Assembly: GCA_020859985.1 (NCBI GenBank)
Contig: JAJBVD010000034.1
Coordinates: 186,001 to 250,000, forward strand
Direction of reading: 5' to 3'
DNA length: 64,000 nt
DNA from: Clostridiales bacterium
GTDB lineage: Bacteria; Bacillota; Clostridia; Lachnospirales; Lachnospiraceae
The first letter of the stretch is position 1, and every line of letters begins with the position of its first letter. Below the pieces are notes generated by a model. The model was not told the origin of the DNA. It did no database searches and saw only the letters and a list, made by a program, of their open reading frames with translations. Shown in pieces: positions 9,024 through 18,926 of this stretch. Made by a program: the position numbers and the translations under genes.

Positions 9024-9136
9024 ATTATTACATGCAGATTATTTTATAATCCTCTCATTATCACACGCGGATTATTTTATAATCCTCTCATTATCACATG
9101 CAGATTATTTTACAATCCCCTCATTAATACCCGCAG
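9024..9136. repeat. 33-bp tandem repeats in the 3' untranslated region of the surface protein
   Basis: Three full 33-bp copies (9024-9056, 9057-9089, 9090-9122) and a partial fourth follow the surface-protein stop. Each begins ATTATYACAYGC and holds a small palindrome GATTAT-TTT-ATAATC, so the RNA would carry a row of identical weak hairpins. There are no unique spacers, so this is not a CRISPR array. Confidence 0.9.
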
Positions 9137-9138
9137 TT

Positions 9139-12100
9139 TTAGTTCTCCTCATCTCTCCTTCTTCTGCGGATGAATACCACCAGCAGAACAATGAAGATCA
9201 GGCAGGCAACTACTGCTACTGCTACAACCTGCATGATCGGTGTGTCATCACCAGTCTGAACAGCGTCCAGAGATTCCACAATGTTGAATGTCACCGACGT
9301 CGTGGTCGTCGTGCCGTCAGCCACCCAAGAGCTGCCGTCATATACCTGTCGCTCAAATGTCACCGTCAACGTGTACTCGCCAGTCTTCTTGATGGACATG
9401 GACGTCTCATACGGAGCGGAACTCCAGGTGTTTGAAACATTTCCAATCGTGTAGCCGGTCGGTACATATCGGACATCGCCCGGATTCGGATCCGTGATAT
9501 CCATACCGGCGCCAACCGGTGTAAAGGTCAGCTTCTCATTTGCCACGTAGGAGCCGCCCTCCTCGATTCCGCTGATATAGTTGCTTGCCCCGGTCGGTGC
9601 GTCCTCATAGGTCGCGGAGATCGTCACATTGCTTGCCGGCATCGTAAAGGTCGTAGACGCTTTCGATGCATCTGTAAATGTCACATTGCCGCTCGTCGCC
9701 GTCCAGGCCGAGAACACTTTGCCGCTCGCCGGATAGTTGGAGGAGATCGTCACCGTATCGCCATAGTAGAAATACGTCGCATTCGCGTTGCCGTTCTCCA
9801 CGGTCACACTATACTGCACTTTCTTGTAGTTCGCTGTCACCGACACATCTGCCGACGGCATCGTGAACGTAGTCGTCGCTTTCGAAGCATTGGCCAGTGT
9901 CACATTCTGCGTACCTACCGTCCAGGAATCAAACTCATACCCCGTCGCAGGTGTATCAGCCGTAATCGTCACGGTCGTGCCTGCCGTAGTCTGTGTATAA
10001 TCTGCAGAGCCATTCGTCACCGTCACATTGTACTTCACGCCGGTATAATTCGCTACAAAGGTCAGATCCTGCGTCACTGTCACGGTAACAGTAGAGGAGG
10101 ATGCGCTGTCGCCCAGATCATAAGCGCCGTCATTGACCGTCCAACCGGAGAACTCTTCTCCGCTCGCGCTCGCATTTGCCGTCACCGTGATCTGCGTGCC
10201 TTCCTCATAGGTATTTTCCGTATAGGTCCCGTCAATCAGACCGTTGGACACCTTCACTGTATAGGTAGCCGCCTCGGCCACATATACCGCCGTCACTTCC
10301 ACATCCCCGGCCGGCATCGTAAAGGTCGTCGTCGCGGAAGAGCTATTCGTAAATGTCACCTCGGTTGAACCGGTGCTGGTCCAATGGTCAAACACATACC
10401 CGGACTCCGCCGTCGCCGCGGCAATGCTCACGGAATTACCATAGTAATACGTAGCTGATGTCGCTCCCGAAGTACCGGTCGTTCCGTTTACCACAGTTAC
10501 TGTATAAGGTGTCTGTACGTAATTCGTAGTCACCGTAACAGCTCCTTCCGGCATGGTAAAACTGTATGTGCCGTTTCCATTATCCGAATAACTCACCGTA
10601 CTGCCGTTGCTGTCTACAATCGTCAGTCTGTCATAGCTATAGCCCGTAGCCGCAGTCGTCGGCGTAACGGTGACAGTATCGCCTGCCGCAAAAGTGGAAT
10701 CCAAGGCGATTCCGTCCATCGTGACTGTATAAAGCTTCACATAATTCGCCTGAACAGTCACCGCCGTATCTGTCATGGACGTATCTGCCTGTGTAACCAC
10801 AACTGTAGCTGTCTGAGCAGCCGACTCTGAAGCACCGTCGACTGTCGCGGTTACTGTGCTGCTGTCCGGCGTGACTACGGACCAGGAGCTGAACCTGTAC
10901 GTTACATCAGAAACCGTAATCGTTTCCTGCGCAGTAACTGTATAGGTCGCTGTACCGGTAGGCACATCGATTCCGGACACAGTCTCTGTCTGCACCTCTG
11001 TCTCTGATGAAGCAATCTCCGTGTCGCCGCAAACTGATTTCTTCGTCAGTGTATACGTATATGTCGTCGTAGTAGGATTAGTCTCAGCAACCGCAGCTGT
11101 ACCGCCGTCATCCGTAACAATCATGATGCCGCTGTCTACTGGTTCTGTAGCAGTCGTCTCCGTCTCGGTCTCTGCTGCAGTCTCTGTCTGCACCTCCGTC
11201 GCGGCTTCAGTCTCTGATGCGGTATAAGTCGCCAGAATCACAACATCTGTCTCCGGCATGGTGAACGAAATCGTCTGTGCGGTCAGATCATTCAGAGTCA
11301 CATTCAGAGAAGATACGTACCATGCGCTGAACGTATAGCCTTCCAGTTCTTCCGCGGTGATCGTCACCGTATCTCCGGCTGCGTAAGTCTCGGTATTCGT
11401 CTTTGCATAAGACTCTGCGCCTGTATCATAGTTGACTGTCAGAGTCGCGTATACAAGTTCGGCCGTCATGGCAATGCCTGCGTCCGTATCAGCTGTCGTC
11501 TCTGCTGTCGTCTCTTCGGTAACGTCCACTACAACTACATTATTCGAAGCGGTCGCTTCGGTAGATTCTGTAGCCTCCGTTGCTTCCGTCACTGCAGCTT
11601 CCGTCGCCTCGGTAGCCTGAACAGCTTCCGTCACTGCCTCAGTCACCGCCTCGGTCTCCTGCGTATAGGTCGCGGTAACTGCCACTTTGCCCTTCGGCAT
11701 CACAAACGTCGTCTCTGCGCTGGACGCATCTGCCAGTGTGACTGTCACATCCTCATCCGTCTCCACAGTCCAGCCTGCAAATACATATCCCTCTTCCGGG
11801 GCGGCCGCTGTGATCTTTACCGACTCGCCTTCCGGATAGTATGCGAGGTCTTTGCTGATATTCTCCGCCTCCAGGGCAGCCTTTTCTTCATCTGTAAATT
11901 CATAATGGTTATCCGTTGTGCCGCTGTCGTCCGTCATTGCGGTCACGGATGTGCCATCCACTACCGTCAGCACATATCCTGCCAGGGTCAGCTGGACAGA
12001 TGCCGGTGTTGCTTCTGCTTCCACTACTTCCGTGCCATCCCCAGCTACAGATATCACTGCGTCGGTCCCGGCTGTATAGGATGCCGTAAAAGCTTTTCCC

Positions 12101-12336
12101 TCTGTCTCATTCTTCCATGCACCGCTGCCGTCAATCGTCGCCTGATCTCCGTTTGGCTTGATGAGCACGGTTCCCTCTGCCATCCCTGTCAGACTGTCGC
12201 CCGGGAACAGAACAGTGCTTCCCAGATCATCTGACGTCACATCATAGGAGGAAGCCGCCATTACCTGTGCCGCCGGTATACACATCATCATACAGGCAAG
12301 CAGCAGCGCCAGTAATCTTCTCTGCTTTCTCTTCAT
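9139..12336 (-). CDS. InlB B-repeat (Flg_new-type) surface protein, membrane/cell-wall anchored
   Basis: The 1065-residue protein has a signal peptide (MKRKQRRLL, a hydrophobic stretch, cut near MAASSYDV) and about ten degenerate repeats of some 70-75 residues ending in forms of TTFTMPAGDVEVTAVY with GYVFDHW in the middle, as in divergent InlB B-repeats of Listeria-Bacteroides type. A Thr/Glu/Ala-rich linker (AVTEAVTEAVQATEATEA) lies at about 230-270. The C-terminus has VQTGDDTP, a hydrophobic segment and RRRRRDEEN, which looks like a divergent sortase-type sorting signal. Such proteins are usually adhesins or wall components; the ligand is unknown. It has its own promoter region and terminator. 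Confidence 0.85.
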   Translation of the reverse strand: MKRKQRRLLALLLACMMMCIPAAQVMAASSYDVTSDDLGSTVLFPGDSLTGMAEGTVLIKPNGDQATIDGSGAWKNETEGKAFTASYTAGTDAVISVAGDGTEVVEAEATPASVQLTLAGYVLTVVDGTSVTAMTDDSGTTDNHYEFTDEEKAALEAENISKDLAYYPEGESVKITAAAPEEGYVFAGWTVETDEDVTVTLADASSAETTFVMPKGKVAVTATYTQETEAVTEAVTEAVQATEATEAAVTEATEATESTEATASNNVVVVDVTEETTAETTADTDAGIAMTAELVYATLTVNYDTGAESYAKTNTETYAAGDTVTITAEELEGYTFSAWYVSSLNVTLNDLTAQTISFTMPETDVVILATYTASETEAATEVQTETAAETETETTATEPVDSGIMIVTDDGGTAAVAETNPTTTTYTYTLTKKSVCGDTEIASSETEVQTETVSGIDVPTGTATYTVTAQETITVSDVTYRFSSWSVVTPDSSTVTATVDGASESAAQTATVVVTQADTSMTDTAVTVQANYVKLYTVTMDGIALDSTFAAGDTVTVTPTTAATGYSYDRLTIVDSNGSTVSYSDNGNGTYSFTMPEGAVTVTTNYVQTPYTVTVVNGTTGTSGATSATYYYGNSVSIAAATAESGYVFDHWTSTGSTEVTFTNSSSATTTFTMPAGDVEVTAVYVAEAATYTVKVSNGLIDGTYTENTYEEGTQITVTANASASGEEFSGWTVNDGAYDLGDSASSSTVTVTVTQDLTFVANYTGVKYNVTVTNGSADYTQTTAGTTVTITADTPATGYEFDSWTVGTQNVTLANASKATTTFTMPSADVSVTANYKKVQYSVTVENGNANATYFYYGDTVTISSNYPASGKVFSAWTATSGNVTFTDASKASTTFTMPASNVTISATYEDAPTGASNYISGIEEGGSYVANEKLTFTPVGAGMDITDPNPGDVRYVPTGYTIGNVSNTWSSAPYETSMSIKKTGEYTLTVTFERQVYDGSSWVADGTTTTTSVTFNIVESLDAVQTGDDTPIMQVVAVAVVACLIFIVLLVVFIRRRRRDEEN

Positions 12337-12416
12337 AATCCTTACCCCTTTCTTCTCCTTATCTGCAAATCGCCGTCACCAGTCTGAAAATCCGCAACGG
12401 CATTTGATTTACTGTG

Positions 12417-12422
12417 ATTATA
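12417..12422 (-). promoter_or_regulatory. candidate -10 box of the surface-protein gene
   Basis: A consensus TATAAT on the minus strand, inside the small palindrome GTGCTATAATCAC, lies about 80 nt before the start codon at 12336. A TTGTTT with a short 15-nt spacer is the best -35 I can find, so the assignment is tentative. Confidence 0.35.
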
Positions 12423-12484
12423 GCACAGTGCTTTTTGAAACAAATGATGGTTTCCCTGTGCTTTTCTTAAGACTTTTCTAAGAA

Positions 12485-12513
12485 AAAGCCCCGCAGGATT
12501 ATTTCCTGCGGGG
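12485..12513 (-). terminator. intrinsic terminator of rnpB
   Basis: The stem CCCCGCAGGA / TCCTGCGGGG with an AATAA-type loop is followed on the minus strand by CTTTTTCTT, directly after the RNase P RNA 3' end. Confidence 0.85.
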
Positions 12514-12518
12514 TGTTA

Positions 12519-12988
12519 CAAGCGGGACGATAAGCCGGGTTCTGTCGTGAGTGGTCATCTATCCAGGCCTGCCGTCGCCGGCAGGCTCAAGCGACCTACC
12601 TGAGGCTGACGGGCCGTCTGATGTTGCTCTTTTCGCCTCTTCGCGGTCTTGCTTCGGATGGGGTTTACATATGCCGCCTCTGTTGCCAGATCTTTTAAGC
12701 CATGCCATCGCGCTATGCGCGATGGCATGGCCTGCGTCATCACTCTGCGAGTAATGACATGTGGCGCGGTAGTCTCTTACACTGCCCTTCCACCCTTACC
12801 GCCCAGTATCCGCACTCCGAAAGAGTGATGACCTTAGGCGGCGGTTCATTTCTGTTGCACTGTCCCTGGAGTCGCCTCCGCCGGACGTTATCCGGCATCC
12901 CTGCCCTGTGAAGCCCGGACTTTCCTCGTCTATTGTACGGCATCGTTTTCTGATGCCGGACAGTAGACGCGACCACTTATCCCACTTG
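12519..12988 (-). ncRNA. rnpB: RNase P RNA, bacterial class A
   Basis: This is the catalytic RNA that matures tRNA 5' ends. The minus strand contains the universal blocks GAGGAAAGTCCGGGC near the 5' end, ACAGAAATGAACCGCCG, AAACCCCATCCGAAGCAAGA and the 3' block ACAGAACCCGGCTTATCG. The ends pair as P1 (CAAGTGGGA with TCCCGCTTG, then ATAAG/CTTAT). The region corresponding to P12, between ACCGCGCC and CTGGCAACAG, is enlarged by two extra perfect hairpins (12699-12731 and 12736-12758). Exact ends are approximate; identity is certain. Confidence 0.95.
12699..12758. mobile_element. palindromic module inserted in the P12 region of rnpB
   Basis: Two consecutive hairpins, GCCATGCCATCGCGC-TAT- and its complement (15-bp perfect arms), then GCCTGCGTC leading into GTCATCACT-CTGCG-AGTAATGAC. 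The junction GGCCTRCGTC followed by a hairpin closing on GAC is shared with 62561-62596 and, on the minus strand, with 8697-8729. Confidence 0.55.
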
Positions 12989-13069
12989 CTCTATGCTTTT
13001 ATCCGCGGATTCAAAATCCGCAGGAGCACCCGTAACGTATCTATGGCTGCTTCTTTCTCGCACGCGGGT

Positions 13070-13098
13070 ATTCTAGCATACCCTTTTTCGTTTGTAAA
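13070..13098 (-). promoter_or_regulatory. sigma-A promoter of rnpB
   Basis: Minus strand TTTACA (13093-13098), 17-nt spacer, TAGAAT (13070-13075). Transcription would begin near 13063, giving a roughly 75-nt 5' leader with a hairpin (GCGGATT-CAA-AATCCGC, near 13003-13020) before the predicted mature rnpB 5' end. Confidence 0.6.
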
Positions 13099-13140
13099 TC
13101 TGAAATCTTTGTAACTGTTCAGTGCTCTTTTTTTACCGCT

Positions 13141-14844
13141 TTATTTTTCATAGCAGCTCCCTCCGATGAATTCCCGGATCAGAGAATGATTCGGAATATC
13201 GTCTCCCGGAATAGGAAGAAAATAATCCAGAAACTTCAGCAGGCGCTTTGCTTCTTCGTGCTCCGGATCGTCAGGACCAATGGAAAAAAGCAGAGGTTCC
13301 GCATATTGCTTGAGAACCGCAAGCTCGTATATCAGCGTCGAATTAAAAATGTAGTCCGCCGACTCCTGATAGGGGAAAATATACTGTTCTTCCCCGCGCC
13401 GCACGGAAGGCCACATGGCGATTGTTCCTTTCGCATCCGTGCCGCGCATACGGGAATCGCGCACCATCCGGCGGAGCAACCGGCCGTCTGTCGTCGGAAT
13501 CCGGTTGTGCTCGTCTATATTCAGCTGCGTGAGAGCGCTGATGTATATTTTTACTTTCTGATCCGCATTCAGGCGGTATGTCAGCCGGTCATTAAGGCAG
13601 TGAATCCCTTCTATGATCAGGATGTCCTGTGGACCAAGCGTCCGCACGTCTCCTTTGTATTCCCGCTTCCCGGTCTTGAAATTGAAGCTCGGAAGCTCAA
13701 CCGTCTCCCCCGCCAGCAGAGCCAGCATATCTTCATTCAGTTTTTCCGTATCGATGGCTTCCAGGCATTCAAAATTCGGCTTTCCGTCCTCGTCCAGCGG
13801 CGTATGCTCCCGCTCCACAAAATAATTATCCGCCTCAATGGGATGCGGCTTCAAGCCGCACACGGACAGCTGCGTTGAAAGCCGGTGCGAAAAGGTTGTT
13901 TTTCCGGAAGAAGATGGACCCGCAATCAGAATGACCCGTTTTCGGGGCGCCGCGGCTATCTGTGCCGCAATCTCAGCAATCTTTTTCTCATGATATGCTT
14001 CCTGGATCATGATCAGATCTTTTGTCCGATGCTTTACAATGTAAGTATTAAGCGCGCCAACCGTCGGAATCCCCAGAGCTCTTCCCCATTCAAGCGCATC
14101 CTTCTGTGTCCGCCAGATTTTCATCTGCGGAACAGGGGACGTTTCCGCAGCAGCGCCGCTGTCTGCGAGCTTCCCCGGCTCCATCTGTGAAGGAAAGCAC
14201 AAAAGGAAGCCATCCTCAAAGAGCCGCAGGTCAAAACAGGTCAGATAAGAAGCATCCGGCAGCATATATCCGTAAAAATAGTCCTCAAAGTTCTCCAGAT
14301 CGTAAATATTTACTTTCGAAGAACGGCGGTAACGGAACAATTCTTCCTTATCGAACATCCGGTACTCACGGAATCTGGCACAGGCCTCCCAGGTCGGGAT
14401 CGCTGCTTTTCGGATTGGCGCAGCCTGATCCGCCAGTGTATGCATATATTGCTTTACCTCCTCCAGAAAGGCTTCTGTCAGAGGAATCCGTCCCTCCATA
14501 GTACAGTAATAGCTCTCGTCCACTGAAAAATGCACGCTGACCTTTTCTATATTCGTGTTGTCTCCCGCAACGTGATAAATTCCCTTGAGCATCAGCAGCA
14601 CCAGAGAACGCCGGTATGTATCGCAGCCCGCCTTGTCTTTGAGCGTCACGAAACGAATCCGGCTGCCGGATACCGCCTTTTTCGGCAGCTCGCGCAGCCT
14701 CCCGTCAGCATTGACCAGCACGATTGGGCAGGAAAAATCCTTCTGATGCGCCGCCGCAATTTCCCGATAGGTCGTGCCCGTCGGATATTGTTCAGGAAGT
14801 CCTTCTATATAAACAGTTACATTCTCCTCTTTCATGCCGCCCAT
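13141..14844 (-). CDS. TGS-domain uridine-kinase-like nucleoside kinase
   Basis: The 567-residue protein joins an N-terminal TGS domain (residues about 5-66) and a threonyl-tRNA-synthetase-like second-additional-domain region to a C-terminal P-loop kinase of the uridine/phosphoribulokinase family: Walker A GPSSSGKTTF, IEADNYFVEREHTP and the lid region. Clostridia commonly encode this architecture as a nucleoside kinase; true substrate and the function of the TGS part are not established here. ATG at 14844 is preceded by GAGGGAG with 8-nt spacing. It is followed by rnpB and is 25 nt downstream of trmK. Confidence 0.85.
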   Translation of the reverse strand: MGGMKEENVTVYIEGLPEQYPTGTTYREIAAAHQKDFSCPIVLVNADGRLRELPKKAVSGSRIRFVTLKDKAGCDTYRRSLVLLMLKGIYHVAGDNTNIEKVSVHFSVDESYYCTMEGRIPLTEAFLEEVKQYMHTLADQAAPIRKAAIPTWEACARFREYRMFDKEELFRYRRSSKVNIYDLENFEDYFYGYMLPDASYLTCFDLRLFEDGFLLCFPSQMEPGKLADSGAAAETSPVPQMKIWRTQKDALEWGRALGIPTVGALNTYIVKHRTKDLIMIQEAYHEKKIAEIAAQIAAAPRKRVILIAGPSSSGKTTFSHRLSTQLSVCGLKPHPIEADNYFVEREHTPLDEDGKPNFECLEAIDTEKLNEDMLALLAGETVELPSFNFKTGKREYKGDVRTLGPQDILIIEGIHCLNDRLTYRLNADQKVKIYISALTQLNIDEHNRIPTTDGRLLRRMVRDSRMRGTDAKGTIAMWPSVRRGEEQYIFPYQESADYIFNSTLIYELAVLKQYAEPLLFSIGPDDPEHEEAKRLLKFLDYFLPIPGDDIPNHSLIREFIGGSCYEK

Positions 14845-14869
14845 TCACATATCTCCCTCTTTCTGTCAT

Positions 14870-15847
14870 CTATATTATTTCGTTTTTTACCCGCCCCCTT
14901 GCATCCGTCAAACACGCGTCGTTTTCTCCATGACAGATGCGTTCTGCCCTCACTGGGGCGCAGCAAGAGGATGTTTCCACAGAAAAGAGTGCAAGCGCTT
15001 CCTCAATCAGCCGGAGATCATGCTGTACCTCTGCCGTTCTCTGTTTTACACGATCCAGGCTCGCTGCGGCTTCTGCATCTGCCGGTACAGAGCAAGGAGG
15101 AGCTTTTACAGGAGCGCCTGCATTCTGCTCCAGCGATTCCAGAATTCGTTCCTGCGTCGCCCGTTCGCGGAGAAGATACTGGTGAAGAACAGGATGCCGC
15201 ATCCTCAGAAGCTCCGGACCGAACATGACCTGCGCTTCGCGGGAAGCCTGTATGTGCGCCGTACAAGTATCAGCCGCAGCATCCGCAGAACGCACTGCTT
15301 TTATCATCGGATAATATTTGCCGTCCTCCAGGACCATATCTTCCCGCACAATAGAAAATCCCGCTTTCTCCAGATATGCGCGCACCTGCGGCACCTCTGA
15401 CTGCGGCTGCAAAATGATTTCCTGTATGCCAAAATGGCGCGATCCCACCTGTGTCCCGGTACCGTCTTTCTCTGCGCTAATGCTGTCTTTTTCTGCACTA
15501 ATACCATCTTCAGACTCCCGCAGCAAATTCTCTCCATCCTGCAGAATCCGAATGGTAAGCGCCCCTCCCATTCCGGCGATCACAACACTCTGCGCCTCGC
15601 CCGGCTGCAGCGCGGCAAGGCCGTCCGATAACCGGGTCTCGATCTGCTCCGTAAGCCCGTGCTCACGGATATGCTCCTCTGCACGCGCAAGCGGTCCCCG
15701 GTTGACATCCATCGCATATGCGCAGGGTATGATTTCCTGTTCTATAAGATATATCGGTATGTAAGCATGGTCCGTCCCGATGTCCGCAAGAACAGAGCCG
15801 GGTGTCACCATGTCCGCGACCGCAAGCAGTCTCTTTGAAAGCTTCAT
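14870..15847 (-). CDS. trmK: tRNA (adenine-22-N1)-methyltransferase
   Basis: The 325-residue protein begins MKLSKRLLAVADMV and has the SAM-binding VLADIGTDHAYIPIYL and the catalytic-region VVIAGMGG(A)LTIRIL typical of TrmK, which methylates A22 in the D-loop stem of tRNA. The family averages 230-240 residues. The extra length includes a 7-residue duplication, GISAEKD-SISAEKD, from two 21-nt tandem repeats (15462-15503), and a C-terminal extension. It lies directly downstream of rpoD, a conserved Gram-positive neighbourhood. Confidence 0.9.
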   Translation of the reverse strand: MKLSKRLLAVADMVTPGSVLADIGTDHAYIPIYLIEQEIIPCAYAMDVNRGPLARAEEHIREHGLTEQIETRLSDGLAALQPGEAQSVVIAGMGGALTIRILQDGENLLRESEDGISAEKDSISAEKDGTGTQVGSRHFGIQEIILQPQSEVPQVRAYLEKAGFSIVREDMVLEDGKYYPMIKAVRSADAAADTCTAHIQASREAQVMFGPELLRMRHPVLHQYLLRERATQERILESLEQNAGAPVKAPPCSVPADAEAAASLDRVKQRTAEVQHDLRLIEEALALFSVETSSCCAPVRAERICHGENDACLTDARGRVKNEII

Positions 15848-15968
15848 ATTTTATATTATCTTCCTGTCTTTCCGTCTTTTTCTGTATCAGCAAACCCTGT
15901 ATCCGGCCGTTTTGCAGCCGTATGAACCATTCATTGTCTAAAATCAATGAATTTGCGACCGATCTGTT

Positions 15969-17081
15969 TCAGTCCAGATAATCCTTCAGTTTCCTGCTCC
16001 GGCTGGGATGGCGAAGCTTGCGCAGGGCTTTCGCCTCAATCTGCCGGATGCGTTCTCTGGTTACACAGAATTCCTTTCCGACTTCCTCCAGTGTCCGCGC
16101 TCTGCCATCATCCAGACCAAACCGCAGGCGCAGTACCTTCTGCTCCCGTTCAGTCAGGGTGGAGAGCACCTCCATCAGCTGCTCCTGCAGCACAGTAAAG
16201 GTCGCCGCGTCAGCCGGCACCATTGCACGGTCGTCGCTGATAAAATCACCCAGATGTGTGTCGTCCTCTTCGCCGACCGGTGTTTCCAGCGATACGGGTT
16301 CCTGAGAAAACCTTAGGATCTCCGCAACACGCTCCGGCTCCATCTTAAGCTCTGCGGCAATCTCCTCCTCCGTCGGCTCCCGGCCAAGCTCCTGCAGCAG
16401 TCTGCGGGAGGTGCGGACGACACGGTTCATCGTCTCCACCATATGCACCGGAATCCGAATGGTGCGGGACTGATCCGCGATCGCCCGCGTAATCGCCTGA
16501 CGGATCCACCAGGTTGCGTAGGTACTGAATTTATAGCCTTTGCGATAATCAAACTTGTCCACCGCTTTCATCAGCCCCAGGTTGCCCTCCTGTACCAGAT
16601 CCAGAAGCTGCATTCCCCGCCCATTATATCGTTTCGCAATACTGACTACCAGACGTAAATTGGATTCGGCAAGTCTGGCTTTTGCGGCCTCGTCTCCCTC
16701 ACTCATTCTCCGTGCAAGCGATAGCTCTTCCTCAGTGCTCAAAAGGCCATACCTGCCAATCTCCTTTAAATACATGCGCACCGGATCATCCATGGCCATA
16801 CCGTCGGCATCTGTTTCCCGCAGTATAATGTCCTCAGCATCCGCCAGACGCAAACCGTTTTCCGGCACAAACTCTTCCAGGCCGTCATCCGCACCAAGGT
16901 TCTCAGGCACAATCTCTTCCAGACCGTCATCCACACCAAAGTTCTCCGGCATTATATCGCTTTCTTCAAAGCCGCCGGCCTCTATCTCATCTGCGGCAAA
17001 GCTTTTCGCGGAAAAAATCCGGATTCTTTCTTCGATAATAGGATGCTCCCTTTCCTGAATTTCCGTATTCCGCGTATCCAT
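15969..17081 (-). CDS. rpoD: RNA polymerase primary sigma factor (sigma-A)
   Basis: At 370 residues it carries region 1.2 ([17 protein letters not shown], about 99-115), region 2 with the -10 recognition helix [17 protein letters not shown] (about 185-202), region 3, and region 4.2 [20 protein letters not shown]. Its N-terminal region before 1.2 has a 14-residue tandem duplication ([14 protein letters not shown] / [14 protein letters not shown], then PENG) encoded by two 42-nt repeats at 16858-16941. It directs housekeeping transcription. rpoD follows dnaG by 40 nt as in the conserved macromolecular-synthesis operon. Confidence 0.97.
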   Translation of the reverse strand: MDTRNTEIQEREHPIIEERIRIFSAKSFAADEIEAGGFEESDIMPENFGVDDGLEEIVPENLGADDGLEEFVPENGLRLADAEDIILRETDADGMAMDDPVRMYLKEIGRYGLLSTEEELSLARRMSEGDEAAKARLAESNLRLVVSIAKRYNGRGMQLLDLVQEGNLGLMKAVDKFDYRKGYKFSTYATWWIRQAITRAIADQSRTIRIPVHMVETMNRVVRTSRRLLQELGREPTEEEIAAELKMEPERVAEILRFSQEPVSLETPVGEEDDTHLGDFISDDRAMVPADAATFTVLQEQLMEVLSTLTEREQKVLRLRFGLDDGRARTLEEVGKEFCVTRERIRQIEAKALRKLRHPSRSRKLKDYLD

Positions 17082-17121
17082 CTGTTTTCCTGCCTTTCGC
17101 CATAGTAACCATCTTATGCTT

Positions 17122-18903
17122 CTATTCTTTCCTTTGCGGGAGAGAAATATGCAGGCCCGAGAGGCCTTCCAGCCGCTTTTTTGCCTGAATCAGATCCTGC
17201 AGACCCTTAAGATCGGTCGGGTCCAGTCTGGCGCTCTGCTGCTCGACAGCATTTGTCATCACCTTGCGGATGGTATCAGCAATCGCCTTTTCCTGTTCTT
17301 TTTCCGAACTCACCGGCACGTCCGTGTTAAAAATCTGCGCGACCGCTCTCTGCTGATCCGGCTCCGTGAAATGATTCATGATCCGCGCGGGATTCAGCTC
17401 CTTTTTCGACAGCTGCTCATATAACATGGAAGCCACCTCGCTGTACAGCCCGTCCGTAAAATCCTCCGGACGGATATACGCAGATACGGTAGGATACAAC
17501 TCCGGATATTCGGTCAGCCACGTCAGGATCAGCCGCTGCGAACGCAAAATGCCATCATCCTTCTCAGCGCGATTTTCTCCTTCGAGCCGACGCGGAGCCG
17601 TGCGCACCGGCGCCCCCTGCATCAAAACATTCAACACCATTTTCCGCATGCCCTCATAGGATGTCTGGTATCTTCCCGCGACCGCCTCGATATAATTCTC
17701 CCGCTCAATCTCCAACTCCAGCCCGGCAATTTTCCCTGCCACGGCCTGAAAAAACCGCGTCTTACCGTCTGGATCCTTCATATCATAAGACTTCTCCAGC
17801 ACTGACAGTTCGAAGAGGAAACTGTTCTCCGCCTGATCGATCCGCTCGCGAAACGCATCTGTCCCGAGCGCCTTAATAAATTCATCGGGATCCTTATAGG
17901 GCTCCATATGAAGCACACGCGTAGACACACCCGCCTCTTTCAAAAGCGGAATGGCCCGCAGCGCCGCCCGGATACCGGCTTCGTCACTGTCGTAGGTCAG
18001 AATCACCTCATCTGTGTAACGTTTTAGGATCGTGGCATGACGGCTTGTCAGCGCCGTGCCCAGAGACGCTACCGCGTTTGTAAACCCGGCCTGATGCATG
18101 GAGATCACATCCATGTAGCCCTCACAGACGATCATCGCCTTTTCCTTTGACGAGCGGGCAAAATTCAGTCCGTACAGATTGCGGCTTTTATCAAAGATCA
18201 CCGTCTCCGGAGAGTTCAGGTATTTCGGCTTACCGTCCCCCATCACGCGCCCGCCAAAGCCGATGACCTTATGGTTCACGTCCATAATCGGGAACATGAC
18301 GCGATTCCAGAATTTATCATACATGCCCTGCCGCTCGTTCACCTGCATCAGCCCGGAATCCTTCAGAAGCTGATCGGAAACATTCTGCTTTTTCAGATAA
18401 CGGTACAGCGCCGTCCCATCCTGCCCCGCGTAGCCAAGCCCGAAATGCTTCATCGTTTCATCAGACAGAGCGCGGTTCTTCAGATAGTCCATCCCCCGCT
18501 GTCCCTGTGCGCTTCGCAGCTGATAATAATAAAACTTCGCGGCAATCTTATTGAGCTCCAGCACGCTGCTTCTTAAGTCCCGCGCTTTCCGGGCTTCTTC
18601 GGTATACTCTTCCTCGGGCAGAGTCATCCCCACACGCTCCGCCAGATACCGTACCGCCTCCGGGAACGTATAGTTTTCGTACTCCATGATAAAATTGAAA
18701 ACACCGCCGCCTGCCCCGCAGCCGAAGCAATAATACATCTGCTTGGAAGGGCTGACAGAAAAAGACGGAGACTTTTCATTGTGAAACGGACAAAGTCCGA
18801 AGTAATTGCTCCCCCTTCGCTGCAGCTTCACATAACCGGAAACCACACTTACGATATCGTTCCGCTGCCGGACTTCTTCAATCACATCATCCGAATAGTA
18901 CAT
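17122..18903 (-). CDS. dnaG: DNA primase
   Basis: The 593-residue enzyme makes RNA primers for replication. It has the CHC2 zinc finger ([13 protein letters not shown] then YYCFGC), the TOPRIM core ([24 protein letters not shown]) and a C-terminal DnaB-binding region. The frame is open to 18939, but [11 protein letters not shown] at 18903 starts after GGAGAAGGAG, so the shorter start is taken. It lies between dgt and rpoD, all minus strand with small gaps. Confidence 0.96.
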   Translation of the reverse strand: MYYSDDVIEEVRQRNDIVSVVSGYVKLQRRGSNYFGLCPFHNEKSPSFSVSPSKQMYYCFGCGAGGGVFNFIMEYENYTFPEAVRYLAERVGMTLPEEEYTEEARKARDLRSSVLELNKIAAKFYYYQLRSAQGQRGMDYLKNRALSDETMKHFGLGYAGQDGTALYRYLKKQNVSDQLLKDSGLMQVNERQGMYDKFWNRVMFPIMDVNHKVIGFGGRVMGDGKPKYLNSPETVIFDKSRNLYGLNFARSSKEKAMIVCEGYMDVISMHQAGFTNAVASLGTALTSRHATILKRYTDEVILTYDSDEAGIRAALRAIPLLKEAGVSTRVLHMEPYKDPDEFIKALGTDAFRERIDQAENSFLFELSVLEKSYDMKDPDGKTRFFQAVAGKIAGLELEIERENYIEAVAGRYQTSYEGMRKMVLNVLMQGAPVRTAPRRLEGENRAEKDDGILRSQRLILTWLTEYPELYPTVSAYIRPEDFTDGLYSEVASMLYEQLSKKELNPARIMNHFTEPDQQRAVAQIFNTDVPVSSEKEQEKAIADTIRKVMTNAVEQQSARLDPTDLKGLQDLIQAKKRLEGLSGLHISLPQRKE

Positions 18904-18926
18904 TGTGTCTCCTTCTCCTTTTTCTC

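Noticed and set aside
9024-9136. CRISPR array
   Set aside because: The 33-bp units are directly adjacent without unique spacers, and no cas gene is present.
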